The notes: a model not told the origin generated them from the sequence alone. Shown: positions 26,884 to 34,263, counted from the stretch's first letter. The stretch: DNA of 36,302 nucleotides from Promethearchaeota archaeon (GCA_019057795.1 JAHLWS010000010.1:1-36302), one strand, 5' to 3'. Numbers and translations: made by a program.

Positions 26884-27900
26884 TTATTCAACTATACTGT
26901 AATATATTCCCGGTCTACCTACACCCTCACTCTTAATGTGTTCTTTAATAACTCCTTCTCTCACTAAAAAATTTAAGATCTCTTTTAATCTGGTTCCTCC
27001 AATACCAGAAGATTTACTCAGATCTCTGGTTTTTATCATGTTTCTTTCATCAATTACGCCTAAAACTTCTTTAAATGATCTTGGGTAGCCTATTTTAATT
27101 CTTTTTTCTACAGTTTTAATTTCTAACATCATCTTTGCTTGTTTAGCAAATGGACCGCGAAACCCATCAAAATGAAAAACCTCATCTTCTTTAAAAATTA
27201 TGGAATTTAGGTAATCTTCATCAATAAGCATATTTCCCATATTAACAATTTCGTCATTAAACCTAATTAATTGACAAGTTCTTTCTTTTGTTTGAATTAT
27301 CTCAGTTCCGGTTCTTTTTAATGTATTGGTAATTTCTTCAAGATAGTTTGGATATTTTTCAAAATCTAAATCCGAGAAATAAAGCCTTATCTGAACGCCC
27401 CTCATGAATGCTTGATATAATGCGGGTTCCAATCTTTTTAAAAAAGAAATAGGCAAGGAGCTCATAATTATCTCGTGAAGCGTGTCTTCTATGAGTATAT
27501 AATAATTCTCAAAAGCTAAACTAAGATTGGAATAATGATAAAAACTTACATCTCGAATACATCTTCCCATAGCACTTTCTTGAATTTTTAATTCTTCATC
27601 TAATTTATTAATATTTTCTTGAAATGCGTTAAACTTCTTATTGATTAATTCTGTTAAAGCAATTCTAGGGTTTATCTTAATATAAATTCGAGGTTTTGAA
27701 TCTGATGATTCAATTAAACCTTTTTCTTCCAAAATCATTAAATTATGGTGTACTTGTGTATAAGAATAATTTAAGTCCCTTTTTATATCGTTTATAGTTC
27801 CAAATTTATGAGTTAAAAGATAATGGTATATTTTTATTTGAATATCGGTTAAACCAATTTCATTTAAAAACCTAGTAATTGTGCTTGTGATCATAATCAT
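26884..27900 (-). CDS. TrmB-like transcriptional regulator, 338 residues
   Basis: Residues about 8-70 form a TrmB-type winged helix-turn-helix (G-L-T-D-I-Q-I-K-I-Y-H-Y-L-L-T, then Y-T-Q-V-H-H-N-L-M-I-L-E-E-K-G-L-I). A coiled-coil-like stretch (about 80-110) follows, then an alpha/beta sensor region of about 150 residues like the TrmB phospholipase-D-like domain. A second winged helix lies at the C-terminus (K-T-R-D-L-S-K-S-S-G-I-G..., V-R-E-G-V-I-K, G-V-G-R-P-G-I-Y-Y). A regulator with a winged helix at both ends is less usual for TrmB. It is divergent from the gene pair at 28041-28808, and shared half-sites in the gap suggest it controls both directions. The start is ATG 27900, with ATG 27894 as the alternative. 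Confidence 0.82.
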   Translation of the reverse strand: MIMITSTITRFLNEIGLTDIQIKIYHYLLTHKFGTINDIKRDLNYSYTQVHHNLMILEEKGLIESSDSKPRIYIKINPRIALTELINKKFNAFQENINKLDEELKIQESAMGRCIRDVSFYHYSNLSLAFENYYILIEDTLHEIIMSSLPISFLKRLEPALYQAFMRGVQIRLYFSDLDFEKYPNYLEEITNTLKRTGTEIIQTKERTCQLIRFNDEIVNMGNMLIDEDYLNSIIFKEDEVFHFDGFRGPFAKQAKMMLEIKTVEKRIKIGYPRSFKEVLGVIDERNMIKTRDLSKSSGIGGTRLKEILNFLVREGVIKEHIKSEGVGRPGIYYSIVE

Positions 27901-27938
27901 GAAAACAAAAAATAAGGTTATTTCTTTGTATAATTAAT

Positions 27939-27993
27939 TTGTGACATATGCTTAAATATTTTTTGTACAGTAAATAGGTTAATATTGTCACAA
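27939..27993. promoter_or_regulatory. Mirrored half-sites between divergent promoters
   Basis: TTGTGACA (27939-27946) and TGTCACAA (27986-27993) are perfect inverted copies with 39 nt between them. Read outward, each is followed by a near-identical AT-rich box (ATTAATTATAC toward the regulator, TTAATTTAATAC toward 28041), which looks like a TATA element. One protein could thus bind in the same way in front of both promoters. The likely binder is the TrmB-like regulator (inference). Confidence 0.55.
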
Positions 27994-28040
27994 TTAATTT
28001 AATACTATAATAACCTGAAAAAAATTTAAGTGATAATAAA

Positions 28041-28172
28041 ATGGCTCAATGTAAAGATTGTAAATTTTATAAACCTATTGATGAAACTAAAGGAGACTGC
28101 TTCGGACACGAAGTTCCAGCAACTTTAGATACGGAAAAGTGTCCTACAAATAGTTTTCAACCAAGAGAGTAA
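28041..28172 (+). CDS. Four-cysteine small protein, 43 residues
   Basis: ATG 28041 to TAA 28170-28172. The product has C4-x-x-C7, C20 and C34 in the pattern C-x-x-C-K-F-Y-K-P...G-D-C-F-G-H-E-V-P-A...K-C-P-x-x-x-F-x-P-R. This layout resembles the tiny Fe-S subunits of glycyl-radical enzymes such as benzylsuccinate synthase, but no such enzyme is nearby, so a free-standing metal- or cluster-binding protein is as likely. The next gene follows after 15 nt with its own Shine-Dalgarno sequence, so the two are one operon. Confidence 0.75.
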   Translation: MAQCKDCKFYKPIDETKGDCFGHEVPATLDTEKCPTNSFQPRE

Positions 28173-28187
28173 AAGGAGTGAGTAAAG

Positions 28188-28808
28188 ATGCCATCTAAAA
28201 TAGATTTCAAGAGAACTATGAAAGGGTTTTATCAACCGAGCTCTAAAGAAGTGGTGCAGGTTGATGTCCCTGAGATGCAGTTCTTGATGATAGATGGAAT
28301 GGGTTCACCAGGTGATTCTAAAGAATATAATGATGCGCTTGCCGTACTTTATCCCGTAGCATTTAAAACAAAATTTTTAAGTAAAGCAAAAGGCAAGGAT
28401 TATGTTGTTCCTCCTCTAGAAGGCTTATGGTGGGCAGATAACATGAATGACTTTACTGAAGGGAATCGGGATAAATGGAAATGGACGATGATGATAATGC
28501 AACCTGATTGGACAACTCAAGACATAATAAATGAAGTGATAAAAATAACAAAAGACAAAAAACCTGAACTATCAGAACTGCTTCCTAAACTCCGATTAGA
28601 GCAATATAAAGAAGGCAAAGCGGCTCAAATAATGCACATCGGTCCTTATTCAGAGGAAGGTCCTACGATTGCGAAAATTCATAATTTCATTAAGGATAAA
28701 GGAAATACATTCGACGGACACGAGAAAAAACATCATGAAATCTATCTAAGCGACCCGAGAAAAGCAAATCCTACCACAATGAAAACTGTTATAAGACAAC
28801 CTTTCTAA
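28188..28808 (+). CDS. GyrI-like small-molecule-binding protein (COG4832 type)
   Basis: A 206-residue cytosolic protein with a GyrI-like fold. The opening strand is V-D-V-P-E-M-Q-F-L-M-I-D-G-M-G-S-P, the W-W-A-D-N pocket residues are near 83-87, and the second half has A-A-Q-I-M-H-I-G-P-Y-S-E-E-G-P, the usual paired-strand signature. Family members bind hydrophobic cationic drugs or act as multidrug sensors; enzymatic hydrolysis of cyclopropane-type compounds is also known in the superfamily. The start ATG 28188 is preceded by GGAG (28175-28178). It forms an operon with the four-Cys protein, opposite the TrmB-like regulator, suggesting a ligand-responsive unit. It is convergent with polB2, 8 nt apart. 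Confidence 0.82.
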   Translation: MPSKIDFKRTMKGFYQPSSKEVVQVDVPEMQFLMIDGMGSPGDSKEYNDALAVLYPVAFKTKFLSKAKGKDYVVPPLEGLWWADNMNDFTEGNRDKWKWTMMIMQPDWTTQDIINEVIKITKDKKPELSELLPKLRLEQYKEGKAAQIMHIGPYSEEGPTIAKIHNFIKDKGNTFDGHEKKHHEIYLSDPRKANPTTMKTVIRQPF

Positions 28809-28816
28809 ATATTTTT

Positions 28817-31219
28817 TTAAAAACATAATAAATCTTTTTGAATAGATCTTCTATTAAAATCAGATTTTAATAATTCTTCGAGTTCAGGGAATTTAAAAGG
28901 AAAAATATTCTCAAAAGCTCTTTTTAGCAATTCGATATATTTCTTCTTATCGTACTGATGTTTTTTTTCGTCGTAAAGATCTGAGAGAATCACCTTCTTT
29001 TCGGGGAATTCTGGATCAGCATCGGCATTGAGTATAATATAGCGAACATTTTTACCGGGAGTCACTACCACACCTGATCTTTCTAGTTGTCTTGCAGCAA
29101 CAGCCTGATACGAGTTTACCTTGTATTGTGAAGGTTTTCTGGAAATCCTTTGGCGAATCGTAAGTTCTTCTCGCGAAACTTCACCGGTCTCTATCTTGTC
29201 CACATATCGATAGAGCATCTTCTTTACTTTTGGGATTCTTCTCATAAATTCTTCGATGGTTTTTGCGCCTTGAAATATGTCGATAAACGCGTACTGAGCG
29301 TCTTTAACGATTTTTGGCACGTCTCTGCGTCGAACTTCAATCCCCCTTACTTTTGTCTCTCCATCGCTCTTAATACCCCAGTAGTGGCTCAGTGCTGGAA
29401 TGTCCGGTTCTGCGCGAGATGGAAGAAAAACGATAAAATTGTACCTTCCGTCCCAGCTCATTGGAATACCCACTTGTTCAGTTATTTCTTCAGCAATTTT
29501 TTTAGTTACCATTTCGAACTCCTCGGGAGACCTACTTTTTGTATCTTTGAGCCAAATTGAATCCACAATTCCGTGAATAACTTTGCAACCATGTTCTTCT
29601 GCTATCTCCGCAGAGCGCATAAGGAATTCACGAGCAAACGCGCAAACCGTTTGATGAGCTTCGATCTTTCCAAAACGAGCATTTTTAAACCCTAAATACC
29701 CGAAACTTACTACGAGTACCCATTTTAGAGCAATATCGGTGAATTTATAACGAAGGTTCCCAGTTTTACGGACATACGCTTTGTACTTTAATCTTTTTGA
29801 TAAAGGCAGACTTATTGATTTCGATATGATTCCTTGTCTTTTTGAACATATATGAAAGTCCAATCCTGGAACTTTTACACCTGTACCGTCGTCTTTACAA
29901 CACTTGCAATTAATGGTTTCCGAAGAAATATTAAAGTTTGCCATTAAAGAAGGATACATAGAAGAAAAGTCTAGTTCTACCACTTGTTCAAAAACTCCAA
30001 TGATCGGTTCGAATATATGGCCTCCACGGTCGCTTCTAATTAGGTCCATTCCAGTATTGAAACCTTCTGGATTTTTCTTGAATGGAGGAATTAAATGGTC
30101 AAGTTTATAAGCGTTATAAAATTGAATCGACTGGAGTGCCCCCCCGATAGTTATACGACTTAATCTTTGGAGCGAGATTCGCGATATACGGGCGACTTCA
30201 ATAACGCCTGGAATATTTCCTTCCGTAAAATGGAGACTGGCGTAAGTTGTTGTGTCCAAATGAAATCTGCCACTTAAATAGACCTGAGTCTTTGAACGTC
30301 GTCTTATTATTCCATAAGACATATAATGATCTGAACCACCAGAAAGCTCGAAAAGACAGTTTACCAATGGCTTTTTATCCCGAGAAAGGTAAAGATCTTT
30401 TGTTACTCGATTCTCTGAAGCCCGAGCAACTAGATACGGAAGGAGAAATTCATCCCCATTTTGGGTAAGTATTATATCAGGATCGAGATGTTCGATTACT
30501 TTGCTTATAGTCTTCAAGGTTTCCGCTTCGTCTGCTTTCTCGATCAATATTTTTCGTTTTATGTATCCATCTGCTCGTGGAACATTGCTCTCGTCGTTTT
30601 CAACAATACTGATTTCAGCATGAGAAATGGGATCGTTATAATATGGTCTTATCCCTTGATGCTGAATTTTTACATCTAACCAAACGGCTTTTAGTGGAGG
30701 CAAATCGTAGAATAACTTTTCGTTGTCATCTTGTAAATCTAGAGAAACAAGGCGTAAAATATTACTTCTCTTGTCTTTGCCCTTTTCAATTTTAACTTTG
30801 AAACGACAGAAAGACATAGGGAATATGTCATTGACATAGAAATACATCTGAGTAATAGGAAGATCCGTATTATGCAAGATAAAAAGTCCTATTCTGTCAA
30901 TCTCTTTAATTGTTTTCTTAAATACCGAGGGTTTCGTTACAGTGACACCAAGAACTTTCGTTTTATCGTGATCTTCGAGTTTTGCATACTTTTCACAGAT
31001 CCGCACCTCTTTTACATTTAGATTTTGAGTAAGGATATATTTCAATCGCTTTAAGTCGTTACCGACTTCATTTCTGGGCACTGCAAAAAATTCAGGACAG
31101 AATTCTTGGTATATTTTTATTACCTTCTGCTCTTTTGAGGTTTTTACCCAAAGGATAACTCCTTCGCTAAAAGTAGATACATCTAAAAGCCACCCGTCAA
31201 AAACATTCTGTGAGTCCAA
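28817..31219 (-). CDS. polB2: PolB2-type DNA polymerase, proofreading-deficient
   Basis: An 800-residue family B polymerase of the divergent PolB2 group. The exonuclease site is broken: Exo I is L-D182-V-K184 (Glu replaced by Lys), Exo II is N-G-D-E-F-L at 254-259 (the last Asp is lost), and no Exo III Y-x-x-x-D is found near 340-355. The polymerase site is altered but not dead. Motif A is D417-F-S-S-M-Y-P-S-L-M. Motif B is K499...S-F-G-Y-L-G. Motif C is H549-G-I-V-D553-S, so the first Asp of YGDTDS is Ile but the second, the main metal ligand in RB69-type enzymes, remains. A Cys set (C438, C440, C441, C458) follows motif A. The protein ends Q794-K-D-L797-L-C-F800, a PCNA-binding-like box. 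Sulfolobus PolB2 (Dpo2) is reported to support damage tolerance, so a translesion role is likely. The start is TTG 31219, 3 nt after the preceding gene's stop. Confidence 0.9.
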   Translation of the reverse strand: MDSQNVFDGWLLDVSTFSEGVILWVKTSKEQKVIKIYQEFCPEFFAVPRNEVGNDLKRLKYILTQNLNVKEVRICEKYAKLEDHDKTKVLGVTVTKPSVFKKTIKEIDRIGLFILHNTDLPITQMYFYVNDIFPMSFCRFKVKIEKGKDKRSNILRLVSLDLQDDNEKLFYDLPPLKAVWLDVKIQHQGIRPYYNDPISHAEISIVENDESNVPRADGYIKRKILIEKADEAETLKTISKVIEHLDPDIILTQNGDEFLLPYLVARASENRVTKDLYLSRDKKPLVNCLFELSGGSDHYMSYGIIRRRSKTQVYLSGRFHLDTTTYASLHFTEGNIPGVIEVARISRISLQRLSRITIGGALQSIQFYNAYKLDHLIPPFKKNPEGFNTGMDLIRSDRGGHIFEPIIGVFEQVVELDFSSMYPSLMANFNISSETINCKCCKDDGTGVKVPGLDFHICSKRQGIISKSISLPLSKRLKYKAYVRKTGNLRYKFTDIALKWVLVVSFGYLGFKNARFGKIEAHQTVCAFAREFLMRSAEIAEEHGCKVIHGIVDSIWLKDTKSRSPEEFEMVTKKIAEEITEQVGIPMSWDGRYNFIVFLPSRAEPDIPALSHYWGIKSDGETKVRGIEVRRRDVPKIVKDAQYAFIDIFQGAKTIEEFMRRIPKVKKMLYRYVDKIETGEVSREELTIRQRISRKPSQYKVNSYQAVAARQLERSGVVVTPGKNVRYIILNADADPEFPEKKVILSDLYDEKKHQYDKKKYIELLKRAFENIFPFKFPELEELLKSDFNRRSIQKDLLCF

Positions 31220-31222
31220 CTT

Positions 31223-31498
31223 CTACTCTTTTCTCTTTATTATTTCCTCTATTTCAATAATCTTTTTTTCCAACGACCCAATTTTCTTTTCTTGCTCAAT
31301 CGCAAACGAAATGAAAAGAATTTCTGAAAGCATAGGGCGAGCGCTTAAACTGCCGGCATCCGCATGAATTCTCGCAAAGTTCATTAATTTATCAAATATT
31401 TTTTGATCTTCTGGCCTAAGCGCTCTTTTATAGTCCTTCCAGCTTTCGATCTCGTGTTCAAGCGCAGGACGAAAGCTTGGTACGGTTCTACCACACAT
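31223..31498 (-). CDS. Small conserved archaeal protein encoded with PolB2
   Basis: A 91-residue protein, M-C-G-R-T-V-P-S-F-R-P-A-L-E at the front, a helical core with W-K-D-Y-K-R-A-L-R and A-R-I-H-A-D-A-G-S, then I-E-Q-E-K-K-I and a C-terminal coiled coil. I recognise this layout from small uncharacterised proteins of many archaea (T-x-P-x-x-R-x-x-L...R-R-A-L-R...D...A-R-x-H-A-x-A). No enzyme motif is seen. Its stop is 3 nt before the polB2 start, so the two are co-transcribed and probably interact. It may be an adaptor or regulator of the polymerase. The ATG is at 31498, and a CAGAAG-N6-CTTCTG repeat lies upstream. Confidence 0.8.
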   Translation of the reverse strand: MCGRTVPSFRPALEHEIESWKDYKRALRPEDQKIFDKLMNFARIHADAGSLSARPMLSEILFISFAIEQEKKIGSLEKKIIEIEEIIKRKE

Positions 31499-31535
31499 TT
31501 TACTTCAATTTTCTTTTTAGTTTTTCAAGCAAACC

Positions 31536-31553
31536 CAGAAGGGTAGTCTTCTG
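31536..31553. promoter_or_regulatory. Inverted repeat in front of the polB2 operon
   Basis: CAGAAG (31536-31541) and CTTCTG (31548-31553) form a perfect inverted repeat with a 6-nt spacer, 38 nt before the start of the 91-residue gene. Reading leftward, a TATA-like AAGTATATTT (complement of about 31566-31575) precedes it by the distance at which transcription should start near the repeat. This position suits a repressor operator. It also lies in the gap shared with the divergent amidohydrolase gene. Confidence 0.45.
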
Positions 31554-31665
31554 AAACATTAAAAAAAATATACTTCGAAAATTTTCTAATTTTCTATCTA
31601 AAAAAATAATATATAGAACTTTAACATTCTAAGATTATAGTGAAAATTTAATTATTGGATGAGAT

Positions 31666-32637
31666 ATGAAATATAAGATAATTGATTCCCTTTGTTATGT
31701 ACCAACTGAAGAAGTCTTTGTCGATCTTTTAGTGTCGTTACCTCCTCAGATGGCTAGATATCTTAAAGATATTTTTGGTCCACGAATTGCTCCTCTACTT
31801 GGGATAACGGCAGAAGAACTTTATGTTATGAAAACAACATTAAATGCAGCTGAACTCAGGAATGCGATTAAACCTTTTATGCCAAATATAAGAAAAATGA
31901 CATCAACTACAGATGAATTTGTCAAACTGCTCGACAAGATGGGCGTTGAAAAAGCTGTTATATTTAATCTCGACGAAGAAACGCCTAGTGGAATTGCTGG
32001 GCTTCCAAACGACTATTATGCCGAAATTGTTAAAAAACATCCAGATAAATTCGTAGGATTTGCAGGCATTGATCCTTTAAAACGAATGAAAGCCGTAAGA
32101 GAGATAAGAAGATCTTACGATTTAGGGCTTAGAGGCGTAGCTGTTCGACCGTTTATGTTTGGAATACCGCCCCATCATGCGAAAATGTATCCAATTTATT
32201 CCACATGCGTGGAACTTGACATCCCTATTTGGTTTCATCTTTCTATAAATTATTCCACTAATAATATGGAAGTTGAAAGACCGATCTACTTAGATATTGT
32301 CGCTCAGGATTTTCTTGAATTGAAGATTATTGCAGGACATGGCGGATGGCCTTGGGTAAACGAATTAGTAGCTGTTGCTTGGCGTAATCCTAACATATAC
32401 ATTGATATTGCATCTTACCTTCCTAAGTATATTGGTATGAAAGGAACAGGATGGGAGCAACTTATTCATTTCGGCAATTCAGTTCTTCAAGATAGAATTC
32501 TATTTGGATCAACTTGGCTTTTTATGGGAATGTCAATAAAACAATTAGCAGATGGCGTTATGGAATTACCTCTTAAGGAAGAAGTTAAAAGAAAGTGGCT
32601 CTACGAAAATGCTGCTAGACTTTTAGGGATAAAATAA
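31666..32637 (+). CDS. Amidohydrolase-2-like TIM-barrel protein lacking some metal ligands
   Basis: A 323-residue protein of the amidohydrolase-2 family: beta1 at 4-9, F-V-G-F-A-G-I-D-P near 129-137, F-H-L at 190-192, A-G-H-G-G-W-P-W at 223-230, and the C-terminal F-G-S-T-W-L-F near 280-286. The conserved His at strand 5 (H191) and strand 6 (H225) are present. However, the strand-1 H-x-H is replaced by I-D-S-L-C-Y, and the strand-8 Asp (normally G-S-D-x-P) is Thr283. Decarboxylase-type members use these residues for zinc, so this protein either binds metal differently or has lost catalysis. It lies on the opposite strand between the polB2 operon and the RadA-like gene. The start is ATG 31666. 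The next gene follows after 27 nt. Confidence 0.82.
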   Translation: MKYKIIDSLCYVPTEEVFVDLLVSLPPQMARYLKDIFGPRIAPLLGITAEELYVMKTTLNAAELRNAIKPFMPNIRKMTSTTDEFVKLLDKMGVEKAVIFNLDEETPSGIAGLPNDYYAEIVKKHPDKFVGFAGIDPLKRMKAVREIRRSYDLGLRGVAVRPFMFGIPPHHAKMYPIYSTCVELDIPIWFHLSINYSTNNMEVERPIYLDIVAQDFLELKIIAGHGGWPWVNELVAVAWRNPNIYIDIASYLPKYIGMKGTGWEQLIHFGNSVLQDRILFGSTWLFMGMSIKQLADGVMELPLKEEVKRKWLYENAARLLGIK

Positions 32638-32664
32638 ATAAAATAATCATTAATAGAAAATAAA

Positions 32665-33090
32665 ATGAGCAATAGGTATTGTATTATGAGCATATATTTA
32701 AAGGAGCACGCCCCTTGTGGTATATATTGCAAAAGATGCCCAGGAGTAAAGGTTTATAAGTGTAAAGGTTGCCGGGAGCAGAATGGTCAAATAAAAGATT
32801 TCCCCGTATGTAAAACATATGAATGCGTAACAAGCAAGGGACATAAATTCTGCTACGAATGTGAAGATTTTCCTTGCGAGAAATTACAACCGATCGTAAA
32901 TTTTGAAATTTTCTTACCTCACAATTCAAAAATTTACAACCTGCTTATGATAAAGAAGCATGGCATTGTTAAGTGGAATGAAATTTGTGAGAAGAAATCA
33001 GACCTTTATTATAAAGGGCGAAAAATTCAATTTGGTGGCGATCCTTTGACTCTTGAAAAAAAGAATCCAAATTTATACAAAAAGAAATAA
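32665..33090 (+). CDS. DUF3795 cysteine-rich protein
   Basis: A 141-residue protein matching DUF3795: A-P-C-G-I-Y-C-x-x-C-P-G at the front, C-x-G-C, C-x-x-x-x-C, then F-C-Y-E-C-E-D-F-P-C-E-K-L in the middle and a helical C-terminal part (H-G-I-V-K-W). Eleven or more cysteines in paired motifs imply zinc or Fe-S binding. Function is unknown in the family. It follows the amidohydrolase-like gene on the same strand after 27 nt and is probably co-transcribed. ATG 32665 is used; ATG 32686 is an alternative that removes seven residues. It is convergent with the RadA-like gene. Confidence 0.85.
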   Translation: MSNRYCIMSIYLKEHAPCGIYCKRCPGVKVYKCKGCREQNGQIKDFPVCKTYECVTSKGHKFCYECEDFPCEKLQPIVNFEIFLPHNSKIYNLLMIKKHGIVKWNEICEKKSDLYYKGRKIQFGGDPLTLEKKNPNLYKKK

Positions 33091-33125
33091 TAGAACTATC
33101 GTTTAATCCGTTTAATCTTCGATTT

Positions 33126-33884
33126 TTAGGAAAACCAGCAATCTAACGTCATGTTTTTCATTGACTTTGCTAAGTTCTTTTTTGGAGCGCGTGGCTTCCA
33201 CTTTAAAAGGCGGTTTTCAGGCAAAAAAGGATGCTGAACTAAAACATATTCGGTATATCGCTCGTCTTCGTTTATCAATGCTAATACACTTCCGAAGTGG
33301 GAGAGAATTTTTCCGCCATTAGGTCTATATAGAGAATATTCGTTTAGAGGAGCCGTTAGGACGATGAGTGGTCTTGTTTTAGAGAGAATCGTTTTAATCC
33401 CGTTAATAGCTCTCAGTAAATCCTCAAACATCTGCTTTTCGTAACTCTGAAACAATGTAGTAATACCAGAAATTAAAACAACTTTGACATGCTCAAGCTT
33501 AGAGAGCCTATTTTCTAAAAGCTCTACCATTTGATCCCAAATAAACGCGCGGGCAATAAGAATGTTCTCTAACACTTTCCGAGGCGATAAATTTTGGGAA
33601 ACAGCAAACTTGCTTACGTTATATGGGTTAAAACGGTTATTTGCGTCAATGAAAGCAACTTTTATTTCTTCTCCTAAACCTCCATTATTAAAAGATTTTT
33701 GAGCGATAACCGCAGTGGTCAATAGAATGTTCGCAAGTTTTTTTTTATCGCCATAAAGTAGATAAACTAAGTTTTTATGAAAGCCACCGCCTCCCAATAA
33801 CTCGTCTAGCGTTGAATCTCCGCTCGAAACTAAAGGAGTTCTCTTGTTTTTTCTATAAAAATTAAACCCCGAATTAAACGACAT
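33126..33884 (-). CDS. RadA paralogue with degenerate ATPase motifs
   Basis: A 252-residue RecA-fold protein, colinear with the archaeal RadA core. S-S-G-D-S-T-L-D-E-L-L-G-G-G (20-33) matches RadA's S-T-G-x-x-x-L-D-x-L-L-G-G-G. F-I-D-A-N-N-R-F-N-P (79-88) matches Y-I-D-T-E-x-x-F-R-P, and I-L-I-A-R-A-F (108-114) also fits. P-N-G-G-K-I-L-S-H-F (188-197) matches the P-x-G-G-x-x-x-A-H segment, and H-P-F-L-P-E-N (218-224) the strand near the end. The P-loop is not intact: Walker A is Y-G-D-K-K-K-L-A (44-51) with no G-K-[ST], and the Walker B Asp is gone (V-L-I-S-G-I-T, 136-142). Nucleotide hydrolysis is therefore unlikely. RadA's N-terminal HhH domain is absent. The C-terminus ends N244-M-T-L247-D-C-W250-F251-S, a clamp-binding-like box. 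It lies 1.6 kb from polB2 and on the same strand. Confidence 0.82.
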   Translation of the reverse strand: MSFNSGFNFYRKNKRTPLVSSGDSTLDELLGGGGFHKNLVYLLYGDKKKLANILLTTAVIAQKSFNNGGLGEEIKVAFIDANNRFNPYNVSKFAVSQNLSPRKVLENILIARAFIWDQMVELLENRLSKLEHVKVVLISGITTLFQSYEKQMFEDLLRAINGIKTILSKTRPLIVLTAPLNEYSLYRPNGGKILSHFGSVLALINEDERYTEYVLVQHPFLPENRLLKWKPRAPKKNLAKSMKNMTLDCWFS

Positions 33885-34263
33885 TACTTAAACTGATGAA
33901 TCCCTCAAAAAAAAAGTGGGTTACTCCGACAATTTTCTAAAATTTGCTACAAACATAAATAAATTCCTTAAGATAATTACTCAAGCTAGAAGAGAAATTC
34001 TCTTTTAAGGTAAAAGCGTTTCATGGAGACGGAGGGAGGAAAGTAGAAGTAAAAATAAAATAAGATAGATAATTTCGAGCTTTTGATGTGTCGACAAAAA
34101 TCATTGCAGCTATTTAACAGAATTTAAATTTTCGAAGTTCAACCTTTTCAAGCAAATATTCTAAATATATGATCACTAATTCAAAACTTTATAACTAATA
34201 TCGTCAGTATTAATTATTAACAACTTTTTTTAACTAAAATTGTAAAATTGATGTGAAATTAAA
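33885..34263. other. Intergenic stretch between divergent genes, 379 bp
   Basis: No gene is seen on either strand. An inverted repeat, AAGAGAA-A-TTCTCTT (33990-34004), is the only compact symmetry. A purine-rich segment (about 34023-34056) stands out by composition. The promoters of the RadA-like gene and of the acyl-CoA synthetase must lie here. Confidence 0.55.

Noticed and set aside
29150..30679. Several plus-strand open frames of 68-136 codons opposite polB2
   Set aside because: They are antisense shadows of a gene with clear polymerase motifs and have no start signals of their own.
31577..31600. ATTTTC elements near the polB2 promoter resembling the Sulfolobus damage-response hexamer ANTTTC
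   Set aside because: The motif is Sulfolobales-specific as far as I know, and such short AT-rich words occur by chance throughout this sequence.
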